Shown in pieces: positions 23,300 to 30,381 of a stretch of 64,000 nt of DNA (the first letter of the stretch is position 1; each line of letters starts with the position of its first letter). The DNA is from Halobaculum rubrum. Its GTDB lineage: Archaea; Halobacteriota; Halobacteria; Halobacteriales; Haloferacaceae. The stretch covers positions 310,001 through 374,000 of the forward strand of contig NZ_CP082284.1 in NCBI RefSeq assembly GCF_019880225.1. The letters run 5' to 3'. The notes beneath the pieces were generated by a model. The model made no database searches. It was not told the DNA's origin and saw only the letters and a list, made by a program, of their open reading frames with translations. The position numbers and the translations under genes are program-made.

Positions 23300-24348
23300 G
23301 CGACGATCTCGATCCCATGACGCCGGAGGCCGCGCTGGACTACTACGTCGACACGCGGCGGTACAACCTCGCGGACGAGACGTTGAAGTCTCACAAGTAC
23401 CGCCTCGGGTCGTTCGTTCGGTGGCTGGTTTCCGAGGACCACGGCGGCGGTCCGATCATGAACATGAACGACGTGGACCTCCGGGATGTCCACGCCTACC
23501 GCGTGTTCAAGCGGGAGGAGAATTGGCCCGACATGGAGCCGTGCAACGCCGTCTCCATGCAGGGACAGGTGTCCACGCTCCGGGTGTTCTTCGACCACTT
23601 GGCCGACGTGAAAGCCGTCTCCCCGGATTTCAGCGACCGGATCCGGCTCCCGCAGGTCCGCGACGGTGAGGGCGTGGACACGCGGTTGCTGGAGGCCGAA
23701 CGCGCACACGCGATCCTCGACTACCTGCGAGAGTGGGAGTATGCGACGCCCCAACACGTCGCCATGCTGTTGTTCTGGCGGACCTCGTGCCGCCTCGGAG
23801 GACTTCGATCCCTCGACGTCGAGGATTTCGACCGGGACGACGGCGCGCTCCAGTTCCGCCACCGCCCGCAACAGGGGACGCCCCTCAAGAACGGGACGAA
23901 CGGGGAACGGGACGTCTCCCTGATCCCGCGCGTCGTCGGTGTCATCGAGGACTACATAGACGGCCCGCGCCGTCGCGAGGTCCAAGACGACTACGGGCGG
24001 AACCCGCTGATCACGACGGCCCGCGGCCGCCCGGCAACGACGACGTATCGCGATTGGGTCTACTTCTGGACGCAACCCTGCCGGATCGGTGAGGAGTGTC
24101 CGGAGGGCCGCGACCCGAACGAGTGTGAGGCGACAGCTCACGATACACTCAGTAAGTGCCCGGTGAATCGGTCGCCTCACCCCGTTCGCGCGGGGTCGAT
24201 CACGGCCCACCGTGACGCCGGAACGCCGCGCGAGGTCGTCAGCGATCGCGGCGACGTTTCGGAGAAGATCTTGGAAGCGCACTATGACCAAGCCTCGAAG
24301 CGCCAGCGGATGCGCCGTCGGCGCGAGTTCATCCCCGACGAACTATGA
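23296..24348 (+). CDS. Tyrosine recombinase/integrase (XerC/D-like)
   Basis: A 350-residue integrase. The N-terminal SAM-like domain spans about 1-110 (ALDYYVDTRRYNLADETLKS). The catalytic domain shows the first Arg in RLGGLRSLDV (about 169), HPVR at about 295-298 and the nucleophile Tyr330 in EAHYD. A Cys-rich insert before the HxxR (GEECPEGRDPNECE and SKCPV) is seen in many haloarchaeal integrases and may bind zinc. It ends the six-gene operon and overlaps its neighbour as GTGA. It should integrate and excise the element; the hairpins just downstream are candidates for the attachment region. Confidence 0.9.
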   Translation: MSDDLDPMTPEAALDYYVDTRRYNLADETLKSHKYRLGSFVRWLVSEDHGGGPIMNMNDVDLRDVHAYRVFKREENWPDMEPCNAVSMQGQVSTLRVFFDHLADVKAVSPDFSDRIRLPQVRDGEGVDTRLLEAERAHAILDYLREWEYATPQHVAMLLFWRTSCRLGGLRSLDVEDFDRDDGALQFRHRPQQGTPLKNGTNGERDVSLIPRVVGVIEDYIDGPRRREVQDDYGRNPLITTARGRPATTTYRDWVYFWTQPCRIGEECPEGRDPNECEATAHDTLSKCPVNRSPHPVRAGSITAHRDAGTPREVVSDRGDVSEKILEAHYDQASKRQRMRRRREFIPDEL

Positions 24349-24429
24349 CACGTTACAAAATCGTAATGTCCCGTATCTCCCCGCGTCAGTCGCTTAGAAC
24401 CGCGTTCCCGTGTTGGCCCATCCAAGGTA

Positions 24430-24483
24430 TCACCGGCCCTTGGCCGGTGAGAATTGGGCCACTGGCTCCCCAGCCACCCAATT
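24430..24483. other. Tandem hairpins, possible attachment site or terminator
   Basis: TCACCGGCC-CTT-GGCCGGTGA (24430-24450) is a perfect 9-bp stem with a 3-nt loop. Immediately after it, AATTGGG (24452-24458) pairs with CCCAATT (24477-24483) around an inner GGCT/AGCC stem. The pair begins about 80 nt after the integrase stop. It may end the operon transcript or be part of the attachment region. Confidence 0.5.
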
Positions 24484-24673
24484 TCCGTGTCCTAACGATT
24501 CTGAGACGGTAGTCCATCGTTTTGTTCGGGAATACTTCTTGGTACCCCCCGAAGCCGTCGGGCGGTTAGTCTTCGCCGAAACAAGGCGACGGCGTGGTGC
24601 TGGAACTTGTTCCGGCTTCCCGCCTGTACGACCACCTCGGACCGACTGCTGCCCGGTCTGCCGTCACGTTTTA

Positions 24674-24709
24674 GTTCAAGTGTGATAATTTGAACACTAA
24701 GTATATTAC
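24674..24709 (+). promoter_or_regulatory. Pilin promoter with adjacent inverted repeat
   Basis: GTTCAA (24674-24679) and TTGAAC (24690-24695) form an inverted repeat just before a TATA-like GTATATTA (24701-24708). Transcription would begin near 24733, leaving a leader of about 50 nt before the pilin ATG, unlike the leaderless genes elsewhere in the window. The repeat may bind a regulator of pilin expression. Confidence 0.45.
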
Positions 24710-24781
24710 AGAGGACGACTAAGCTGTAACCAACACAGGAGGGTTGGCGGTAGTGATCGCTCGCTGTGTACCAACGATTCC

Positions 24782-25177
24782 ATGAATTTCAAAAACCTAT
24801 TCGGCGACGACCGTGCCGTGTCTCCGGTGATCGGAGTCATCCTGATGGTCGCTATTACAGTGATACTCGCAGCGGTGATCGGGTCGTTCGTCCTCGGCCT
24901 GGGGAACAGCGTGCAACAGACCGCACCGAACGCGAACATTCAGTTTGATTTCAACGCTACTAATGTGACCGCAACTCACACTGGTGGTGACACAATCCCG
25001 TCCGGTGAGACACTGACTCTGAATGCAAGCGCCTCCAACAGCACTGCCTTCGATACACCTGTTGCCGCAGGTGACAGTGCTGTGACCGGATACAACACCG
25101 GCGACACGGTACGCGTGATCTGGACTTCCGAAAACGGAGAGACTTCACAGACGCTCGCTGAAGAGACTGCCCCGTAG
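24782..25177 (+). CDS. Archaeal type IV pilin
   Basis: A 131-residue prepilin. The N-terminus has the class III signal with DDRAVSPVIGVILMVAITV, where prepilin peptidase PibD would cut after DDRA. A single 20-residue hydrophobic helix follows and then a Thr/Ser/Asn-rich extracellular domain, including NAT and NST sequons that could be N-glycosylated. Such pilins act in surface adhesion. It stands alone as a single gene, the first clearly chromosomal gene after the integrated element, and a T-rich terminator (about 25199-25206) follows. Confidence 0.9.
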   Translation: MNFKNLFGDDRAVSPVIGVILMVAITVILAAVIGSFVLGLGNSVQQTAPNANIQFDFNATNVTATHTGGDTIPSGETLTLNASASNSTAFDTPVAAGDSAVTGYNTGDTVRVIWTSENGETSQTLAEETAP

Positions 25178-25483
25178 AGCGACCCCCTCTGCTACTCCCG
25201 TTTTTGAATAACCGTCGCGACCAGCGACAGCCACGGAGATTCGTATGTGAGTGAGAAGCTGTGCTCGGATTTCTGGTTAGGCTCGGTGCCTGGTTCAGCC
25301 AAACTCCTGAATGTACGTCACTAAGGAGTGTTCTCAGATGAGTTGGTATATTTAGTACTAGACACCGCGTGGCGGCAAAGACCGAGCCGGCGTTCGGCGA
25401 CCTCGACGCACCGAACACGAATCGGGAATCGAGCGGTAGCAACCGGTCGAATCCCGGCCCCGGTGACGATCGCGTCTCCGCGG
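25178..25483. other. Intergenic region between pilin and acetyltransferase genes
   Basis: About 300 nt between convergent genes. It holds a terminator-like CCCGTTTTTG just after the pilin stop, and an ACTCCT/AGGAGT inverted repeat near 25300-25330. A short stretch near 25440-25465 resembles a tRNA T-arm but has no matching tRNA body. No gene is seen. Confidence 0.5.
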
Positions 25484-26755
25484 TCAGAACCCCTCGCGGA
25501 GGAACGGCTCCGTCGGCGGAAACGCGTCCGCGAGCGCGGTCCGCACCGCCTCGCGTTCGACATCGACGGCGTCGAGTTCGACCAGCCTCTCGACTCCGTG
25601 TGAGCCGACAACCAGTCGCGAGAGCGCGCCGACGTCGAGGGATACGTCGACGTCGGTGTCGGCGGCGACGCGCTCGACGGTTCCACGCCCGTCGGCGACG
25701 CGGAGGCGGACGCGCCCGTCGTTCCAGTCGCACGTGTCGTCACGCACGTCGAACACGAGCGTCGTCTCGACGGCGTCCGGATACGAGATCGTCTCCAGTG
25801 CCGCCTCGACGTCGACGACGCGGGCCATCGGCCCGGGTCGGATCTCCGTCTCCGCGGCCCGCGGGTCGTCGAGGTCGTCGAACAGCCGGGTGGTCGACGG
25901 GCCGGTGAACCGAACCCGTTCGATCTGCGAGTCGTGGTTGCGACAGAACCGCAGGAGGTGTCCGCGCGCCGCACGGTCGGCGTACGCGAACTCGCTCACG
26001 GCCATCGTGTTCCCCTCGTCGTCGCCGTCCCGGATCGTGTACACGACGTACCCGCGGAGGTCGTCGCCGGGGTCGCCGTCGGTCCATCCGTACACGTACG
26101 GGTCGGTGTCCCGAGACCGGACCACCCGCAGGCGCCACCAGTCCTCGCTCCGGTCGAGGCGGAACTCGTCGTTCGCCCACTCGTCGTACACCGCGTCCAA
26201 GCGGGGCCAGTCGTCCTCCCCGAGCCGTTCGAACGAGCCCGCGGGGTCCGGGCACGCGCCGGTCAACGCGTCGGGGGAGACGACTATCCGCGCGTAGTCG
26301 CAGATCCGCTCGTACCCGAGCTGACGATAAAAGGAGTACTTGAACGGCCACAGCGCGGCGAACGCGACGCCGTCGTCGCGAAGCTCGCGGTGTACGTGTC
26401 CGAGGAGCGTTCGGACGAGTCCGCTGCGACGAGTCTCCGGCGGCGACGCGACTGTCGCGACCCCACCCAAGTCGCGAACGTCGCCGCGGATCCGCGCGGA
26501 GAAGTCGTAGTACCCGCAGACGACAGCGAGGTCGGCGGCGTCGAGATCGGCTCCGTCGGCTACGCCGGGATCAGTTCCGTCGACTGCGTCCGATCCCTCC
26601 GGGTCGGCGTGCTCGTAGAGACCCCGGGGGTGGAACGATGCGGGCTGATCGAGGTCCGACAACTCGTGGTTCGGCCCGCGTTCCGGCGAGAACGCGTACA
26701 CGAGGGCGTCGTCGAAGGCGTCCTCGTGCGCGTCGGGGATCGCGCGATAGCGCAT
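25484..26755 (-). CDS. Eis-like GNAT-family N-acetyltransferase
   Basis: A 423-residue acetyltransferase. The first GNAT domain shows VCGYYDFSARIRGDVRDLGG and the acetyl-CoA-binding ATVASPPETRRSGLVRTLLG (V-x-x-x-x-R-R-x-G pattern). A second GNAT-like half and a C-terminal sterol-carrier-like domain (RVRLRVADGRGTVERVAADT) follow, which is the Eis layout. Eis proteins acetylate amines, including aminoglycosides in mycobacteria; the archaeal substrate is unknown. The ATG at 26755 is used; the frame stays open nine codons further upstream. Confidence 0.85.
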   Translation of the reverse strand: MRYRAIPDAHEDAFDDALVYAFSPERGPNHELSDLDQPASFHPRGLYEHADPEGSDAVDGTDPGVADGADLDAADLAVVCGYYDFSARIRGDVRDLGGVATVASPPETRRSGLVRTLLGHVHRELRDDGVAFAALWPFKYSFYRQLGYERICDYARIVVSPDALTGACPDPAGSFERLGEDDWPRLDAVYDEWANDEFRLDRSEDWWRLRVVRSRDTDPYVYGWTDGDPGDDLRGYVVYTIRDGDDEGNTMAVSEFAYADRAARGHLLRFCRNHDSQIERVRFTGPSTTRLFDDLDDPRAAETEIRPGPMARVVDVEAALETISYPDAVETTLVFDVRDDTCDWNDGRVRLRVADGRGTVERVAADTDVDVSLDVGALSRLVVGSHGVERLVELDAVDVEREAVRTALADAFPPTEPFLREGF

Positions 26756-26898
26756 GACACGACCGGGTCCCTGCCGGGGCAAAGCGTTTGCGACACGATG
26801 GGACCGATACGCACGCCGAAGCGGTCGACACCCCGACGGCGGCTCCGACAGTCACGCCGGATCGCGGGGTTCTCGGTCCTGGAACACCCATCGACGGT

Positions 26899-27243
26899 AT
26901 GGGCGAGGACACGAGGCTGCGCGACCGGATCACCAGCGACCGACTCCTGCTCGCGGCGGTGTTGGTGGTCGGTATCGCCGGAACGGGGGTCGTCCGCCGA
27001 CAGCTGGGCCTCCTCGGGTTCAACGACCTCGGCCGAGTGGTGTTCATCCTCGGGTACGGGCTCACCGTGTTCGTCGTGTGGTACGGGTGGATCCGGCCGC
27101 TCGACATCACCGGCCCGGGCACCGACCGCGACGTCCCGCCGTCGGGGTCGTCGTTCGACGCGCCGAGCGGAGCCGACCCCGAGGACGACGGCGACGGCTC
27201 GGGTGGTGACCGGTCGACGCCCGGGACCGATCGACCGAACTGA
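26899..27243 (+). CDS. Small haloarchaeal membrane protein
   Basis: 114 residues starting with MGEDTRLRDRITSDRLL. Two membrane helices are clear (LLLAAVLVVGIAGTGV and VVFILGYGLTVFVVWYGW), followed by a 50-residue acidic, Gly/Ser/Pro-rich tail. It diverges from the acetyltransferase gene. Family and role are unknown. Confidence 0.6.
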   Translation: MGEDTRLRDRITSDRLLLAAVLVVGIAGTGVVRRQLGLLGFNDLGRVVFILGYGLTVFVVWYGWIRPLDITGPGTDRDVPPSGSSFDAPSGADPEDDGDGSGGDRSTPGTDRPN

Positions 27244-27379
27244 TCGGTTCGGCGATCTCGGAGGACCCGGTCGGGTCTCGGGACGCCTCCTGCGACCGCG
27301 ATCTCCGGCGGGGTCGTCGAACGGAAACGAGCCAGAACGGAACGTTAATGCGGCGGCCGTGGCGAACTGGAGACAAGAG

Positions 27380-27628
27380 ATGATCCCGCTCCAGATCGTC
27401 GACAGCTTCCTGCTCCCGTACAACGTCGGACAGGCGCTGCTGCTCGGGTTCGTGCTGACGACGCTCGCCACGCTGCCGGTGTCTCGCAAAGCGATGGCGC
27501 TCAACACGATGCTGTTCGGCGTGGTGTTCCTGCTCACGCCGCAGTCGCTCGTTCCGGTTCATTACCTCTTTCTCGGCATCGTGCTGGTCGTCATCGGACC
27601 GCTCGTGTTCGTCGTTTCACGGCGGTAA
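27380..27628 (+). CDS. Small conserved haloarchaeal membrane protein
   Basis: 82 residues, almost all hydrophobic, with three probable membrane helices (VGQALLLGFVLTTLATLPV; ALNTMLFGVVFLLTP; HYLFLGIVLVVIGPLVFVV). The ATG at 27380 follows a purine-rich GAGACAAGAG. The longer frame upstream is an antisense shadow. No function can be given. Confidence 0.65.
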   Translation: MIPLQIVDSFLLPYNVGQALLLGFVLTTLATLPVSRKAMALNTMLFGVVFLLTPQSLVPVHYLFLGIVLVVIGPLVFVVSRR

Positions 27629-27738
27629 TCCGCGGCTACGGCCGGCCCTCGCCCCACGTCTCGTTCACTACCGAACGGGAGCGGCAGACGCTCGCCCCGA
27701 ACGTCATCCTTTTGCCCGCCGCGCCGGACCGACGCGGC

Positions 27739-28617
27739 ATGGTAACCGCCCGCGCGCCGGCGACCAGCGCGAACCTCGGGAGCGGCTTCGACACCTTCGG
27801 CGTCGCGCTCTCGCACCCGGCAGACACCGTCTCGGTCGAGCGTGCAGCCGAGACGACGATCGAGGTGAGCGGCGCGGGCGCCGAGTTCATTCCGACCGAC
27901 CCCGAGACGAACGTCGTCGGCGCCGTCGCCGACGCGCTCGATGCCCCCGCCCACATCCACATCGACAAGGGCGTGCGTCCCTCCTCGGGGCTGGGCTCCT
28001 CGGCGGCGTCCGCCGCCGCCGCCGCGGTCGCGCTCAACGAACTGTACGACCGCGGCTACAGCCGTCACGACCTCGTCCCCGTCGCCGCCGAGGGCGAGGC
28101 GGTCGTCTCCGGCGAGGCCCACGCCGACAACGTGGCCCCGGCGCTGCTCGGGGGGTTCACGATCGTCCGCAGCGACGACGGCGCGACGAGCATCGGGACG
28201 GACCTGTCGCTGGTCGCGTGTCTGCCGGAGGTGGTCGTCTCCACGCGCGACGCTCGCGGGGTCGTCCCCGACTCCGTGTCGATGGCCGATCACGTCGAGA
28301 CGGTCGGCAACGCCGCGACGCTCACGGCCGGAATGTGCCGGTCCGACCCGCGGTTGGTCGGGCGCGGGCTCGACGACCCGGTGGTCACGCCGGCGCGGGC
28401 GGAACTCATCACCGGGTACGCGGGCGTCAGGGAGGCCGCACTGGCAGCCGGCGCGACCGGGGTCACCGTCAGCGGTGCCGGTCCGAGCGTGCTCGCGGTG
28501 TGTGAGCCCGGCGAGCGGCGGGCGGTCGCCTCGGCGATGGTCGAGGGCTTCGCCGACGCCGGCGTCGGCGCGCGGGCGTACCAGACGGCCGTCGGCGACG
28601 GCGCGACGGTGCTGTAG
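27739..28617 (+). CDS. thrB: Homoserine kinase
   Basis: A 292-residue GHMP-family kinase that phosphorylates homoserine on the way to threonine. The N-terminus MVTARAPATSANLGSGFDTF is typical of ThrB. The ATP-binding loop is RPSSGLGSSAASAAAA near residue 85, and the C-terminal GHMP motif is VTVSGAGPSVLAV. Length agrees with archaeal ThrB (about 290). It ends 10 nt before the convergent DCC-family gene. Confidence 0.93.
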   Translation: MVTARAPATSANLGSGFDTFGVALSHPADTVSVERAAETTIEVSGAGAEFIPTDPETNVVGAVADALDAPAHIHIDKGVRPSSGLGSSAASAAAAAVALNELYDRGYSRHDLVPVAAEGEAVVSGEAHADNVAPALLGGFTIVRSDDGATSIGTDLSLVACLPEVVVSTRDARGVVPDSVSMADHVETVGNAATLTAGMCRSDPRLVGRGLDDPVVTPARAELITGYAGVREAALAAGATGVTVSGAGPSVLAVCEPGERRAVASAMVEGFADAGVGARAYQTAVGDGATVL

Positions 28618-28626
28618 CTCCGAGGG

Positions 28627-29079
28627 TCACTCCAGCGTCCGCTCCGGGAAGCGCTCCCTGACCTTCGGCTCCGGCACCTCGCAGGCGTCTTTCCTCCCGA
28701 ACACGTCGTAGCGGTACTCGGCGACCAGATCGTAGACGGCGTCGCGGATGCGACGCGGCACGACTCGCAGGGTCCACGCGAGGTCCCACGGCGAGTCGAG
28801 CCGGCGGGCAACCCGCAGCGCCGCCGCCGACTTCAGGTGTGCCCCCGCGGCGTCGACGAGAACGACCGAGTCGTAGTCCGCCGTCGGCAGGTCGTGACGC
28901 TCCAGGAGTGCCCGTCCGACCGGCGAGTCCAGCGGCGCGAACCGAAACACGCCCGCATCGTCGTGGCGGACGAGAAATCGGATCGCGCCGTGACAGAGGT
29001 TGCAGACGCCGTCGAAGAGGACCACAGGGTGACGATCGGGGTCCACGTCCGTGAGGGGATCCGTGTCGGCGTCGGCCAT
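28627..29079 (-). CDS. DCC-family thiol-disulfide oxidoreductase-like protein
   Basis: 150 residues. The DCC motif VVLFDGVCNLCHGAIRFLV gives the CxxC redox pair near residue 27, and the family sequence FRFAPLDSPVGRALLERH follows. DCC proteins are thioredoxin-fold oxidoreductases of poorly known substrate. The ATG at 29079 (MADADTDPLTDVD) is chosen over upstream frames that are basic and unlike the rest. It ends convergently with thrB. Confidence 0.85.
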   Translation of the reverse strand: MADADTDPLTDVDPDRHPVVLFDGVCNLCHGAIRFLVRHDDAGVFRFAPLDSPVGRALLERHDLPTADYDSVVLVDAAGAHLKSAAALRVARRLDSPWDLAWTLRVVPRRIRDAVYDLVAEYRYDVFGRKDACEVPEPKVRERFPERTLE

Positions 29080-29297
29080 ACCGGCCGCTACGTGGGCCAC
29101 GGATTTCAACGTCGTGGCGGCGACACGGCGTGCCCGAGTGTGGCTGACAGGCGACACGGCCCGCACGCTCCGCGGGACGGCGTGTCGCACACCCGCGTGC
29201 GCCCCGCGGCCGGTCTCACGTCACGACGGTCGCGTCGCTGTGGTCCCGGTATCGGAGAAAAACGTTCGTGCGAGCGGCGGCGGATCGTGACCCTACG

Positions 29298-30206
29298 TTA
29301 GACGCCGCGGCCCTGGAGTTTCTCTTCCTCGGGCATCGTCTCGTTGGCCTGGCCCTTCATGCCGGCGCCGATCCCCTTCGCGATCTCCATGAGCGTCTCG
29401 GGGTCGTCGTAGTTGTTGACCGCCCGGACGATCGCCTCGCCCATCTCCGTGGGGTCCTCCGCGCCGAAGATCCCCGAGCCGACGAAGATGCCGTCGCAGC
29501 CGTGCTGCATCATGAGCGCCGCGTCGGCCGGCGTCGCGATGCCGCCGGCGGCGAAGTTGACGACGGGGAGCCGGCCCATGTCGGCCGTCTCGTGGACGAG
29601 CTCGCGGGGCGCCTCGTTCTCGCGGGCCCACTCGTCGCGCTCCTCGTAGTTCATTCCCGACAGCTTGCGGATGGAGCGTTGGATGCTCCGCTGGTGGGTG
29701 ACCGCCTGGTTCACGTCGCCGGTGCCGGCCTCGCCTTTCGTGCGGATCATCGCCGCGCCCTCGTCGATGCGCCGGAGCGCCTCGCCGAGGTTGCGCGCGC
29801 CACAGACGAACGGCGCGGTGAACTCTCGTTTGTCGATGTGATAGCGCTCGTCGGCGGTCGTGAGCACCTCCGACTCGTCGATCATGTCGGCGCCGGCGGC
29901 CTCCAGGATCTGTGCCTCCGCGGTGTGGCCGATGCGGGCCTTCCCCATCGCCGGGATCGACACCTCGTCGATCACCGCCTCCAGCTTGCCCGGGTCGGCC
30001 ATCCGCGCGACGCCGCCGCGCTTGCGGATGTCGGCGGGGACGGACTCGAGGTGCATCACGGCGACCGCGCCGGCGTCCTCGGCGATCCGCGCCTGCTCCC
30101 GGCTGACGACGTCCATGATCACGCCGCCCTTCTGCATCCGCGCGAAGCCGCGCTTGACCAGGTCGGTCCCGCGTTTGAGCTCCTCCAGATCGGTCTCCTC
30201 GGTCAT
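29298..30206 (-). CDS. pdxS: Pyridoxal 5'-phosphate synthase subunit PdxS
   Basis: 302 residues, the usual PdxS length. It builds PLP from ribose 5-phosphate, glyceraldehyde 3-phosphate and ammonia supplied by the PdxT glutaminase. Family landmarks include [32 protein letters not shown], the catalytic Lys segment AMGKARIGH, a second Lys in [11 protein letters not shown], and the phosphate loop [19 protein letters not shown]. pdxT is not in the window. Confidence 0.96.
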   Translation of the reverse strand: MTEETDLEELKRGTDLVKRGFARMQKGGVIMDVVSREQARIAEDAGAVAVMHLESVPADIRKRGGVARMADPGKLEAVIDEVSIPAMGKARIGHTAEAQILEAAGADMIDESEVLTTADERYHIDKREFTAPFVCGARNLGEALRRIDEGAAMIRTKGEAGTGDVNQAVTHQRSIQRSIRKLSGMNYEERDEWARENEAPRELVHETADMGRLPVVNFAAGGIATPADAALMMQHGCDGIFVGSGIFGAEDPTEMGEAIVRAVNNYDDPETLMEIAKGIGAGMKGQANETMPEEEKLQGRGV

Positions 30207-30262
30207 GTATGTGCATTCGCGCGTGCGTACGTAACGGTTGTCCTTCCCCGGGCGAAGGGGCG

Positions 30263-30283
30263 CCCGAGGGCGTCGCCCTCGGG
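30263..30283. terminator. GC hairpin between the lipoprotein and pdxS genes
   Basis: CCCGAGGGCG and CGCCCTCGGG are perfect complements separated by a single T (effectively a 9-bp stem with a 3-nt loop). The hairpin lies after the stop of the upstream minus-strand gene and before the pdxS start, so it could end transcription or shape the pdxS leader. Confidence 0.45.
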
Positions 30284-30381
30284 GTGTCGTTCAGCGCGTA
30301 CACAGGGGGGTGGCGGGAGGTGTGAGGGTGGAGAGTTGAGCAGACGATCGGAGACCGAGGCGACTGTGACCGGCCGTCGAT

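Larger units (their letters stand above)
24349..24781. other. Intergenic region after the integrase with hairpins and the pilin promoter
   Basis: About 430 nt. It contains two strong hairpins (24430-24483), a further GC hairpin near 24570-24600 and the pilin promoter region (24674-24709). One open frame (24410-24685) crosses the hairpins and lacks natural protein character. No tRNA was recognised. This is the likely right border of the integrated element. Confidence 0.5.

Noticed and set aside
24410-24685. 91-codon open frame after the integrase
   Set aside because: It runs through two perfect hairpins, has mixed unnatural composition and no start context. The region is better read as non-coding.
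25430-25470. tRNA-like T-arm (GGTCGAATCCCGG) after the pilin gene
   Set aside because: The T-loop is one base off consensus and no acceptor, D or anticodon arms could be folded around it.
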